A DNA stretch of 64,000 nt from Candidatus Binatia bacterium (GTDB lineage Bacteria > Desulfobacterota > Binatia > Bin18). The notes under the pieces are model-generated. The model saw nothing but the letters and a program-made list of their open reading frames with translations, ran no database searches and was not told where the DNA came from. Position 1 is the first letter of the stretch, and every line of letters begins with the position of its first letter. Location: the NCBI GenBank assembly GCA_022826945.1, contig JAJDTY010000037.1, forward strand, positions 1 to 64,000, given 5' to 3'. Made by a program: the position numbers and the translations under genes. Positions 51,870 to 59,326 of the stretch are shown piece after piece.

Positions 51870-52334
51870 TCATTCCTGGACATCTGGTGTGACTTTGATG
51901 GCTACGGTCTTGCCCGACTCCACACGGCTCACCCGTGGCCGCGCAAAGCCCAACCAGGCAAGCCAGTATTTGTTGTTATAGGATTCGCCCATGCGCGCGA
52001 CGATAGTCGCATCCGTAAAAATCTCGGCGGTGCCGGTAAACGTAGGACCGTCCCGACTCCCGACGGCGATTCGTACCGTGTTGCGCCCATCCAGAATGCG
52101 CTTGGCTTTATACGAGTTTGGTGAGGCGGTGGAATAGATCACCTCATCGGTATACCAGAACCAGACCGGAGCCGCGCTGCCCCACTCGCCGCTCTTGCGT
52201 TTGGTAGAAACATAGATCTCCTTAGCTGTGTGGAGCTGGGCAATCGTGCTCTCATCAAGCGCATGAACCATGCCCGGAATAAACCCGGCCAGGCCGAGCT
52301 TGAGTAGGATAAGCAGTGCGGAAAAGGTAGACAT
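51870..52334 (-). CDS. Exported PNPOx-like split-barrel protein
   Basis: A 154-residue protein with an N-terminal signal peptide (FSALLILLKLGLAGFIPGMVHA) and a body that resembles the pyridoxamine 5'-phosphate oxidase split barrel: LHTAKEIYVSTKRKSGEWGSAAPVWFWYTDEVIYSTASPNSYKAKRIL and TFTGTAEIFTDATIV. Members of this fold bind FMN, F420 or haem and are usually cytoplasmic, so the export signal is unusual. GGAGGAAACG precedes the ATG. It lies between a beta-lactamase-like gene and nitronate monooxygenase in the same direction. Confidence 0.68.
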   Translation of the reverse strand: MSTFSALLILLKLGLAGFIPGMVHALDESTIAQLHTAKEIYVSTKRKSGEWGSAAPVWFWYTDEVIYSTASPNSYKAKRILDGRNTVRIAVGSRDGPTFTGTAEIFTDATIVARMGESYNNKYWLAWLGFARPRVSRVESGKTVAIKVTPDVQE

Positions 52335-52355
52335 CGTTTCCTCCAGAAGAGCGTA

Positions 52356-53501
52356 TCACTCCGCTTCGAGCGCGTCCGACAAACGCACGAAGGCGTTAAA
52401 AAAATCTTCTTTGAACTCCTGGACCACAGCCGCGGCTGACATCTGGCGATTCATCAGGCCGACCCCCTGGCCGACCCAATAGGTTGTCAATTCCTTGGCC
52501 CCCGCATGACCACTCTGGGAGAGCTTGTCCACTCTGCCCAGTGCGGGCTCGGTGACCAGGGACTGTAAGGGCATCGGCAGCGGCGTGGGGCTGTCCTCAG
52601 CCTCCCAGGCGTCGGTCCACGGAGACCTGAGCTGGCGCGAATACTTGCCCGTGCGGGCCTTTGACCTCACCGTGTCACGGGAGGAGGCGTGCAGCATTTT
52701 TTCCTTGACGACCGGATTGGTTTCGGCCTCGCTCGTCGTCAGCCAGACCGAACCCGTCCAGACTCCCGCGGCCCCCATGGCCATGCAGGCGGCCATTTGG
52801 CGGCCCGTCACAATGCCTCCTGCAGCTAAAACCGGAATATTGCCATACGGCTGAATGGCTTCATGAATCTCGGGAATCAGCACCATGGTCGAGACATCAC
52901 CACAATGGCCGCCGGCCTCTCCGCCGGCAGCAATCAGCACATCAACTCCGGCTTGCACCTGGCGGATGGCATGCTTTTTTGCACCGACCAGAGCGGCAAC
53001 ATGTACGCCGTGCTGTTTACCCATCTCCAGCATGATGGTGGGCGGGACACCCAACGCATTGGCCACGAGCTTGATCGGGTGCGAAAAAGCGACCTCCAGA
53101 GTTTTGGCCGCGCCACTGGCCTGCATATTCTGGCTGGCCCGGAACGTCTCGTCGCGAAAGCTGTACAGTCCCTCCGCTGGGATATCGTGCTGGGCCAGAA
53201 TCCCGGCCGCGAACTGAAAATACTCCTGGGGAATCGCCGCCTCGACCTTGTCTCGATTCAGCCCGCCAACACTCACCTCGGCCATCTTGTTGGGCACGAT
53301 CAGATCGATGCCGTACGGCTTGCCCTCAATGTGCTCATCAATCCAGCGTAGCTCTTCTTCCAGGCGGTCCGGCGGATGGGCGACCGCGCCAAACACCCCC
53401 ATGCCGCCCGCCTTGGAGACCGCCACCACGACATCGCGGCAGTGGGTAAACGCAATCAGGGGAAACTCAATGTCAAACATCTCGCAAATAGGGGTTTTCA
53501 T
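52356..53501 (-). CDS. Nitronate monooxygenase-like flavoprotein
   Basis: A 381-residue FMN TIM barrel of the 2-nitropropane dioxygenase/nitronate monooxygenase family, from ATG 53501 after AGGAGCAGACCT; the track start is extended over the neighbouring gene. It has FDIEFPLIAFTHCRDVVVAVSKAGGMGVFGAV at the start, LIAAGGEAGGHCGDVSTMVLIPEI, IPVLAAGGIVTGRQMAACMAMGAAGVWTGSVWLTT for the phosphate site. It may oxidise nitronates or act as an enoyl reductase. The GEAGGH His is the usual active-site residue. It follows an LLM gene by ten bases. Confidence 0.9.
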   Translation of the reverse strand: MKTPICEMFDIEFPLIAFTHCRDVVVAVSKAGGMGVFGAVAHPPDRLEEELRWIDEHIEGKPYGIDLIVPNKMAEVSVGGLNRDKVEAAIPQEYFQFAAGILAQHDIPAEGLYSFRDETFRASQNMQASGAAKTLEVAFSHPIKLVANALGVPPTIMLEMGKQHGVHVAALVGAKKHAIRQVQAGVDVLIAAGGEAGGHCGDVSTMVLIPEIHEAIQPYGNIPVLAAGGIVTGRQMAACMAMGAAGVWTGSVWLTTSEAETNPVVKEKMLHASSRDTVRSKARTGKYSRQLRSPWTDAWEAEDSPTPLPMPLQSLVTEPALGRVDKLSQSGHAGAKELTTYWVGQGVGLMNRQMSAAAVVQEFKEDFFNAFVRLSDALEAE

Positions 53502-53511
53502 AGGTCTGCTC

Positions 53512-54267
53512 CTAGTCAACCAAGGCCCTGACTTCAGCCGGACTCGGGCCGCCCGGACGGAGGAGGACGATGGCGTCGTCAAACCCGGCTTGGGCAAAGC
53601 GCTGGAGAATGGCTCTGGTCTGGCCCAGATCGTGATCAGCCGTCAACTGAATGGTGGAAACCATGGCTCTCCGTCCGCCAGCGGCACGATAGCGTCCGAG
53701 GGCATCTATGACCTGGTCGGCGGTCCGGTAGAAGGCGGAAGCAACCCAGCCGTCAAAGTCTTGTGCAGCCCGCTCTACCCCAGCGCCCCAGCTACCGAGA
53801 ATGAGGGGCGGGCCGCCCCTGACCGTTTTCCATGGTGTCAGGTCGCAGCGTTCGTTCTTCCCCTCGGCAAGCAGTCGTTTCAATTGCGTAAGGCTGGTAT
53901 CGAAGGTCTTGAACCGGTCCGCATAGGGCCGCTCGAAGGCGATGAAGTCCGTTTTCGTAGACCCTGCACCAAGACCGAGCGTGAGACGAGCTCCACAGAT
54001 TTGCATGAGAGAGAAAATGCGGTGCGCCAGGTCAGTCGGCTGGTATAACGGGAGCTGGAGAACCGCTGTCCCCAACTCGACCTCCTTGGTCGCCGTTGCG
54101 GCGGTTGCCAGCGCTGTAAAAGGGTCTGGCAGCATAAACCCTCTACCCACTGCCTGAGCCACCCAGAGACTGTCGAAGCCCTCTCCGGCATAGCGTTTGG
54201 CCTGCTCTGCCAAATCGGTAGGCCGGGGTTGCGACGATAAGAGACCGATGATTGCGCCGAGCCGCAT
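53512..54267 (-). CDS. LLM-class flavin-dependent oxidoreductase
   Basis: A 251-residue luciferase-like protein, shorter than typical LLM members: MRLGAIIGLLSSQPRPTDLAEQAKRYAGEGFDSLWVAQAVGRG, ATKEVELGTAVLQLPLYQPTDLAHRIFSLMQICGARLTLGLGAGSTKTDF, and a C-terminal segment with DDAIVLLRPGG. GGAGTGAC precedes the ATG. It is the third LLM gene of the region and sits directly upstream of nitronate monooxygenase, with DODA-type and CMD genes further upstream, so the operon probably degrades an aromatic or nitro compound (inference). Confidence 0.88.
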   Translation of the reverse strand: MRLGAIIGLLSSQPRPTDLAEQAKRYAGEGFDSLWVAQAVGRGFMLPDPFTALATAATATKEVELGTAVLQLPLYQPTDLAHRIFSLMQICGARLTLGLGAGSTKTDFIAFERPYADRFKTFDTSLTQLKRLLAEGKNERCDLTPWKTVRGGPPLILGSWGAGVERAAQDFDGWVASAFYRTADQVIDALGRYRAAGGRRAMVSTIQLTADHDLGQTRAILQRFAQAGFDDAIVLLRPGGPSPAEVRALVD

Positions 54268-54280
54268 GTCACTCCAGTCC

Positions 54281-54646
54281 CTATTTCTTTTCCTTTTTCT
54301 CCAGGTCGCGCAAAAACTGAATGTTCAGCTCGAGTCTTTCCCCCAACCACAGGGCTCGGTGCGAGTGGTCGGCGATATCATCATCGGTCCGTGGGTGAAT
54401 AAGCACGTTGAGACCGGAGTGGTTAAGCATCAACCAGGGCACGAGGGTCTCGAACTGATCCGGCTGAAAGGCGACCTGATACATGGATTGCGGATGCGGC
54501 CCCACGGGCTTGTCGCGCCAGCGGCCCATTTCGACCTCGAACTGGTCGCTGATCGCTTCACGGATGTCCGCGGCAGTCGCGCGGGTGGACTCATCATAAT
54601 ACACATGCGCGTGAAAACCTCTGATTGCGCTCTTGTCCTGCTGCAT
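54281..54646 (-). CDS. DOPA 4,5-dioxygenase-family protein
   Basis: A 121-residue protein of the fungal/bacterial DOPA 4,5-dioxygenase group: AIRGFHAHVYYDESTRATAADIREAIS with the metal-binding His-x-His, MGRWRDKPVGPHPQSMYQVAF and LNVLIHPRTDDDIADHSHRALWLGERLELNI with further His. It may cleave a catechol ring. AAGGGAGG precedes the ATG. It sits 13 bases upstream of an LLM gene and 27 bases downstream of a CMD-family gene, all in the same direction, which supports aromatic-ring catabolism. Confidence 0.87.
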   Translation of the reverse strand: MQQDKSAIRGFHAHVYYDESTRATAADIREAISDQFEVEMGRWRDKPVGPHPQSMYQVAFQPDQFETLVPWLMLNHSGLNVLIHPRTDDDIADHSHRALWLGERLELNIQFLRDLEKKEKK

Positions 54647-54673
54647 AGGGCCTCCCTTATGACTGGAATAATG

Positions 54674-55291
54674 TTATCGAACGCCGCGCGTATTATCGCC
54701 GGCCGGCTCTCCGGGCTGCGGCCGCCAGTCAAAACCGATCTGTCGCCACAGGTCACGATAATCGTAGTCGGTTTTGAGCGCGAGGTTGAGACGGTTATAC
54801 GAGGCAAAATCGCTGACAAGATGGATCAACTGCACCACGCCGGCATCGGTCAGGCCGATCTCGTGCAGGTGGGCAATATCTGCATCCGTGACATCCTGCG
54901 GGCTGAGGTTCACCTGCAGGGCAAACTCCACAATGGTTTTCAGGCGGGGGTTGGTGATAGACGCCGGACCCTCAGCCAGAAACTGCCTGGTGTAGGCTTC
55001 GTCGGTCCGCAGGCCGTAGTTCAAAATGGTACAAAAGGCCGCCGTGCAGTAGGGACAGCCGTTGGCCTTCGAAACGGCAATACCGACGTGCTGAATTTCC
55101 GCCATGGAGAGTTCGCCCAGTTGCCACAGGACCTTGGTTGTCCCGAGCTTGGCCTTGAGCAATTCCGGGCAGTTCAGTTCAACATAGAAGTGATTAGGCA
55201 CCGCGCCTTCCATGTCGGTGACCCAACTGAAAATTTCCCGGATAATCGGATCGTCAATATGCTCTGGTTTGTTGAGTACCACACGGGCCAT
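54674..55291 (-). CDS. Carboxymuconolactone decarboxylase/AhpD-like protein
   Basis: A 205-residue helical protein. GELSMAEIQHVGIAVSKANGCPYCTAAFCTILNYGLR carries the AhpD-type CxxC and downstream His-like position region, and DADIAHLHEIGLTDAGVVQLIHLVSDFASYNRLN follows as the second helix bundle. The family includes the carboxymuconolactone decarboxylase of the beta-ketoadipate pathway and disulfide-reducing AhpD peroxidase partners. The CxxC suggests redox activity. It is first in the minus-strand group with DODA, LLM and nitronate monooxygenase genes. Confidence 0.87.
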   Translation of the reverse strand: MARVVLNKPEHIDDPIIREIFSWVTDMEGAVPNHFYVELNCPELLKAKLGTTKVLWQLGELSMAEIQHVGIAVSKANGCPYCTAAFCTILNYGLRTDEAYTRQFLAEGPASITNPRLKTIVEFALQVNLSPQDVTDADIAHLHEIGLTDAGVVQLIHLVSDFASYNRLNLALKTDYDYRDLWRQIGFDWRPQPGEPAGDNTRGVR

Positions 55292-55334
55292 ACGTCACCA
55301 CCTGTTGATTGTTGACTGAGGCGCTACGGGTCCA

Positions 55335-55375
55335 AAGAGTAAATGTGTCCAGCATTGGAGGATACGTTTACTCTT
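55335..55375. repeat. Long 16-bp hairpin between CMD gene and VapC remnant
   Basis: AAGAGTAAATGTGTCC pairs with GGATACGTTTACTCTT over 16 positions (two G-U) around loop AGCATTGGA. It has no long T-run. It could be a terminator for the minus-strand toxin-antitoxin remnants, or a mobile-element end. Nothing else coding is seen in 55376-55519. Confidence 0.55.
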
Positions 55376-55519
55376 CGATGATCTTCGCCCTGATTTTTAA
55401 TATCCCGCTATCCACCGAGATGCAAAGTCAGTTGCTTCTAGGGATTGAAAGCAAGTCCTTCAACCGTCATGTCGGTCAGGCCGCCACGACGGTTTCTAGG
55501 CTGTTGATGTCATCGCCGC

Positions 55520-55901
55520 TTATACCGTCATAGTGCGGACGCCGTAGAGCGGGATGCGGGCGTCTCTGGTGACGAGAATCAGTCCTTCGGCTTGGGCCTG
55601 GGCGACCAGCATCCGGTCGAACGGGTCGCCGTGGTGCGGCGGAAGGGCGCCGGCCTGCTCCGCGTGATAAGACGTCAGAGATAGTGGTGTAAAGCCCTGC
55701 TCTCTGATACTCGCTTCCAGGTTGTCCGGGGCACGCAATTTCCCAAGCGCCCGTTTGACGGCGATCTCCCAGGACGCTGACCGAGCTGACGAAGACTTCG
55801 TTTTGCGCATCCTCTAAGGCTGCACGAGCGCGCTTGCTCAACTTCCGGGGTTCGGTGAGCGTCCATAAGAGGGCATGGGTATCCAGCAGGAAACGCTCCA
55901 T
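55520..55901 (-). pseudogene. PIN-domain (VapC) toxin disrupted by frameshift
   Basis: ATG 55901 starts MERFLLDTHALLWTLTEPRKLSKRARAALEDAQNEVFVSSVS, a clear VapC N-terminus with the first Asp. The track ORF then changes to an unrelated frame (VLGDRRQTG). The correct continuation, SWEIAVKRALGKLRAPDNLEASIREQGFTPLSLTSYHAEQAGALPPHHGDPFDRMLVAQAQAEGLILVTRDARIPLYG, is in the next frame (ORF 55520-55810). One extra base near 55770 explains it; the joined length (382 nt) is one more than a multiple of three. It begins where the Phd-type fragment ends (TAATG). A sequencing error is possible but the neighbours are also broken. Confidence 0.82.
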
Positions 55902-56047
55902 TACTCGTCTTCATCCGGGAATATCTTTGAGTTGTAGAACGAATCGATAACGTCCTGGGGTGTCTCGTCAAAGTCCGGGGCAATCCAGATTTGACCCTTC
56001 AATGCCCCGAATTTCCGTTTGGTCTTCGGCTTGCGATACGGCTCCAT
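55901..56047 (-). pseudogene. Truncated Phd-type antitoxin, C-terminal part
   Basis: A 48-residue frame absent from the ORF track: KRKFGALKGQIWIAPDFDETPQDVIDSFYN matches the C-terminal toxin-binding region of Phd/DUF2281-type antitoxins. The N-terminal DNA-binding half is missing; upstream the sequence passes straight into the DUF1016 gene. The ATG at 56047 is created inside the DUF1016 codons for EYGWSR, indicating a deletion junction. It overlaps the VapC start by one base (TAATG), so it was the antitoxin of that toxin. Confidence 0.72.
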
Positions 56048-56511
56048 CCGTATTCGCAGGCTTTTTCGGCGTACCACAGGCGGGTTTGGGGGTCGCGAGC
56101 TTTATCAAGAAGAACACAGTTGTGGAACCAAGGAATTTGGGCAGCAACTTGCTGCACAAATCGGCGGTCGGGCCAAGCGGCGGCGAAGGTGCGCATGTAC
56201 TTGGGATTGCGCGGTGAGAATCCCCGCATAGCGGGAAACACTTCTCGGAGGTCATGGGACAGGCGGTCAATGACCTTGGCCCCCCAGCTTTCCTTGTCCT
56301 GGCGTTCAAGAATCCTCTTGCCGATATCCCAATACAGAAGAATCGCGGCGGCATTGGCGGCCAACACCACCTGCAAGCGCTCTGAGCGAATACGGTCTTT
56401 AATCTCACCGAGCAGAGCAGCATAGTCAGCCGGTAGCTCGCTTTTTCCTACCGGTGCGGGAAAGGACACCTCTTTACGTCTTCGCCCAACGGACTTTCGC
56501 TCGGAGTTCAT
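55999..56511 (-). pseudogene. DUF1016 (YhcG-like) N-terminal gene, truncated
   Basis: About 170 residues from ATG 56511: LPADYAALLGEIKDRIRSERLQVVLAANAAAILLYWDIGKRILERQ, GFSPRNPKYMRTFAAAWPD, VQQVAAQIPWFHNCVLLDKARDPQTRLWYAEKACEYGWSR. This is the DUF1016 N-terminal domain. Homologues are about 330-350 residues with a C-terminal PD-(D/E)XK-like nuclease. Here it breaks after EYGWSR and ends in unrelated IASRRPNGNSGH encoded by the antitoxin fragment. ATG 56511 overlaps the small ORF upstream by ATGA. The gene is a deletion chimera. Confidence 0.82.
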
Positions 56512-56594
56512 GACAGCCGCTTCGCTCTCTCTTCGGGCGAGATGCACGCGAAGAATCGTTCAAGGGCGTCAATTGCGGTCAGCGTTTTTGTCAT
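56508..56594 (-). CDS. Small 28-residue ORF coupled to DUF1016
   Basis: MTKTLTAIDALERFFACISPEERAKRLS runs from ATG 56594 (GAGGGAGCC just upstream) to a TGA overlapping the DUF1016 ATG. No family is recognised. It could be a leader or the remaining end of a small antitoxin-like protein. It overlaps the end of the preceding ORF in another frame. Its reality is uncertain. Confidence 0.35.
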   Translation of the reverse strand: MTKTLTAIDALERFFACISPEERAKRLS

Positions 56595-56817
56595 GGCTCC
56601 CTCTCGAATCGGCAGTCTTTCCCAACAACCCTCCATACATTGCCGGGTCCGGCTCAATTTCCACGACTTCTCCATCCCGCATGACAACAACGCCGGTACC
56701 GGTCTGGTGAGCGATGAGGTGAGCGCGTTGAGCGGCCCGTATGAGGGCGGCTGTTACGCCTTCCGTGTCTGTGTCGCCCAGATTGAGAGACTTTTTTTCA
56801 GAGGGTTCTTTTCTCAT
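56569..56817 (-). CDS. Putative small partner protein of the zeta-like kinase
   Basis: An 82-residue protein from ATG 56817: LNLGDTDTEGVTAALIRAAQRAHLIAHQTGTGVVVMRDGEVVEIEPDPA. The A-L-I-R-A-A-x-x-A-x-x-x-A...T-G-T-x-x-V-x-x-D-G-x-V-V pattern is one I associate with the small gene usually found beside zeta-like or AAA-like kinase toxins in such operons, where it is a candidate antitoxin. It starts just before the end of the extended kinase frame, overlapping it by about 20 bases. Confidence 0.6.
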   Translation of the reverse strand: MRKEPSEKKSLNLGDTDTEGVTAALIRAAQRAHLIAHQTGTGVVVMRDGEVVEIEPDPAMYGGLLGKTADSRGSHDKNADRN

Positions 56818-57331
56818 CGTTTCTCTTCTCCAGTAGGATAGGCGTCGTGCCGCTGTTGTTATACCACAACCAATCGTCAACACAGAGCCGGTATATTGTC
56901 TTGAAGTTATGGAGACCGCTGTCGAAACGGCGACGTATGAGCTATTTAGGGATGTGGTGCCCGCCTTGCTGTACGCGCAATGCTACGCGCTTGATCGCTT
57001 CTTCAGGTGTTGGGAGCGATAGAAATATCAGCCTTACCTTGTAACCATCAGTGCGCCACTGACGGATCATTCTGACATAGCCTCGGCCCGCCAGCGTTGT
57101 TTCAAAGGCGAAACTCCTTCCCGCGCGGGCATGAGTGTTGATTTCTTCCAGCATCAGCCGCCCGGCGCGAATGGCCGCAGTCGCGGGACGGAAGGGAGAC
57201 AGGCCCGCTGCTATCAGGTCGGCGTTGACAAAAACTGGACAGTCCGCCTCGTTGGGCAGGTATTCGAACGCAAAGGTCGTTTTGCCGGCTCCGTTCGGGC
57301 CGGCGATGATAATGATTTTCTTATTCGGCAT
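56798..57331 (-). pseudogene. Zeta-toxin/AAA-like kinase with in-frame TAG
   Basis: ATG 57331 starts MPNKKIIIIAGPNGAGKTTFAFEYLP, a Walker A kinase of the zeta-toxin-like group; VNADLIAAGLSPF and SFAFETTLAGRGYVRMI are the acceptor-site regions. The track ORF stops at TAG 56942-56944 after GGHHIPK. In the same frame the sequence continues LIRRRFDSGLHNFKTIYRLCVDDWLWYNNSGTTPILLEKR, the expected C-terminal part, to a TGA at 56798. So a complete gene is interrupted by one nonsense codon. The shortened product keeps the ATP site and would lack the C-terminal third. A sequencing error is possible. Confidence 0.82.
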
Positions 57332-57363
57332 TCACGGCGTTAGAGTTGGGACCTAGTCGCTGC

Positions 57364-58170
57364 TTATAGCGGGTGCTGTGACAGGAACTCCTTGAAGACG
57401 GTGAGAAACGGCTCTCGGGCCGAGGACACAAAACCGTGTCCAGCGTTGTCGAAAATAGCCAGTTGCGCGTTTGGAATCTCTCGGGCCAGAATCTCGGAAT
57501 TGGCCGCCGGAATCAGCACGTCGTCACGCCCGGTGGCGACCAGGGTTGGGGCAGTAATCTCTTTGAGCTGCCGGTACACGCGCAGGGTCATGGTCGCGTC
57601 TAAGTGACGCTTGTAAGCAAAGAAAGGAGTGGAATGTTCCAGGACACGACGCATGGTGGCTTCGAGTTCATCCCGGTGGGTGGCGATATATTCTTGGGAG
57701 TAGGACAACTTCCAGCCCTCCCGAACGGCTTCTTCCGGCGTCTGTCCAGCACGGCCTTTGAGCGCCTCCATAGATTCCGGTGGGGCAGGGACAGAGTGCT
57801 TGCCGCCTGGGGTGGTACAGCCCAGGGTTAAACTTGCGATATGCTGCTGGTGGTGAATGCCGATTTCCTGGGCAATCATGCCTCCCATCGAAATGCCGAA
57901 AACGTGAGCACGTGGGATGTCGAGCGCGCTCAGCAAACCCACGGCATCACTGGCAAACAGTGCAATAGAGTAGGGCTCGTCCGGTTTATCCGACTGTCCG
58001 GTGCCGCGGTTATCATAGGTAATGACCTGATAGTCGTCGGCCATGCGCGCGACAAATTCCCGGTCCCAGGCCGCCGCAGGCCCGCCCAGCCCCATGATGA
58101 GCAGTAGCGGCTGACCCTGCCCCTGAATCGTATAGTGCAGATTGATCCCATTTACCTGTGCGTGTGGCAT
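57364..58170 (-). CDS. Alpha/beta hydrolase
   Basis: A 268-residue alpha/beta-fold protein from ATG 58170 after GGAGGAAGAGT; the track adds an unneeded leader. It has LLLIMGLGGPAAAWDREFVARM, TYDNRGTGQSDKP, nucleophile elbow VFGISMGGMIAQE, acid ATGRDDVLIPAANS and late His GHGFVSSAREPF. It resembles 3-oxoadipate enol-lactonase and related esterases. It is upstream of the disrupted kinase series but appears intact. It is divergent from a fatty acid desaturase gene. Confidence 0.9.
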   Translation of the reverse strand: MPHAQVNGINLHYTIQGQGQPLLLIMGLGGPAAAWDREFVARMADDYQVITYDNRGTGQSDKPDEPYSIALFASDAVGLLSALDIPRAHVFGISMGGMIAQEIGIHHQQHIASLTLGCTTPGGKHSVPAPPESMEALKGRAGQTPEEAVREGWKLSYSQEYIATHRDELEATMRRVLEHSTPFFAYKRHLDATMTLRVYRQLKEITAPTLVATGRDDVLIPAANSEILAREIPNAQLAIFDNAGHGFVSSAREPFLTVFKEFLSQHPL

Positions 58171-58277
58171 ACTCTTCCTCCTTTGTGTGAACGTCTTATC
58201 CAGTTGCGGGGAGAAGCGCAAATCGGGGAGCGGGCGCTATTTACCGATTCGTGCAGTTTGGTATAGGTCCATAGCAT

Positions 58278-59249
58278 ATGCAAACGGCTGCTTCCGAGAT
58301 TCCCGCTATCCGCCAGACGGTGAAGAAGCTGTCCCAGATATCGACGCTGCGGGCCGTGTACCATCTGGTTGAAGTCTGGGGTGTAATTGGGCTGGCGGTC
58401 TGGCTGAGTGGCTGGGCCTTGCCTCCATCCACGGGCATCTGGGGAGCGTGTGTTTATATCGGTGCGGTCGTCGTGATTGCCGCGCGGCAGCACGCCCTGA
58501 TGGTCCTCGTGCACGAGGCGATTCATAAACGGATATCGAGAACAGGATGGCTCAACGATACTCTGACCCGTGTGGCTGCGGCGTTTCCGGTCTTTATCTC
58601 GCTCTCGAAGTGGCGCTTCATCCACCTCTATCACCACCAGTATACCTATACCAAGGACGATCCGGACCGGGCTATCTATGCCCGCTACCCCCTGGGCAGC
58701 GGACCGTTTTGGCGGCTTCTGGCTCGGGATGTGTGTGGTCTGAACGTCATCTCGACGTTGAAGTATTTTATTGATCTGCCCTTTGTGACGCGGGACTTTA
58801 ATCGAAAATTCTTGGGTGAGGAGCACTCTGGCCGCTATCGGCAGATCGCTGATATGGGCCAGTTCACGATCTTTTGGGTGGTGGTGTTAAGCGCTGGTTT
58901 TACCTTGTGGGGTTGGGAATTTGGGACATGCTTGGTGTTGTACTGGCTCGTACCGTACTGCACGGTGACCCAGATCTTCTTTCGCATTCGGGGGGCGATT
59001 GAGCACGGTAATGTGCCCGACCCTGAGAACGCCTACCAACAGACGCGGACCTATTTCATGCCCGCGGTCTTGCGTTTTTTCTTTGCGCCCAAGCAGGTGA
59101 ACTACCACCTGGAGCACCACCTGTATCCTTCCGTGCCCTGCTATAATCTTCCCCGGCTGCACGCCGTTCTCAGCCGGGCAATCTATCCTGCCGAGTCCGG
59201 CTATTGCGAGCCATTCTCCACCGGTCTCAAAAAGTTGGTTCAGAGGTAA
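58278..59249 (+). CDS. Membrane fatty acid desaturase/hydroxylase
   Basis: A 323-residue di-iron membrane protein. Three His boxes are visible: HEAIHKR at about residue 80, HLYHHQY at about 116, and HLEHHLYPSVP near residue 280, with hydrophobic segments between (VWGVIGLAVWLSGWALP, FTIFWVVVLSAGFTLWGW). It should introduce a double bond or hydroxyl into a lipid or hydrocarbon chain at the membrane. It is divergent from the hydrolase gene and convergent with the amidohydrolase gene, with a terminator in between. Confidence 0.92.
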   Translation: MQTAASEIPAIRQTVKKLSQISTLRAVYHLVEVWGVIGLAVWLSGWALPPSTGIWGACVYIGAVVVIAARQHALMVLVHEAIHKRISRTGWLNDTLTRVAAAFPVFISLSKWRFIHLYHHQYTYTKDDPDRAIYARYPLGSGPFWRLLARDVCGLNVISTLKYFIDLPFVTRDFNRKFLGEEHSGRYRQIADMGQFTIFWVVVLSAGFTLWGWEFGTCLVLYWLVPYCTVTQIFFRIRGAIEHGNVPDPENAYQQTRTYFMPAVLRFFFAPKQVNYHLEHHLYPSVPCYNLPRLHAVLSRAIYPAESGYCEPFSTGLKKLVQR

Positions 59250-59270
59250 GGGGAGGGGGAAAACTCTCGA

Positions 59271-59301
59271 CAAAAAACAGGGCAGCCGTATGGCTGCCCT
59301 G
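59271..59301 (-). terminator. Intrinsic terminator for the amidohydrolase gene
   Basis: CAGGGCAGCC and GGCTGCCCTG are perfectly complementary around GTAT. Read on the minus strand the hairpin is followed by TTTTTTG, so it terminates the amidohydrolase transcript 26 bases after its stop. The plus strand has no T-run directly after it, although it may also limit read-through from the desaturase. Confidence 0.88.
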
Positions 59302-59326
59302 TGTCTCTGCGTCTGTCCCAGATTTT

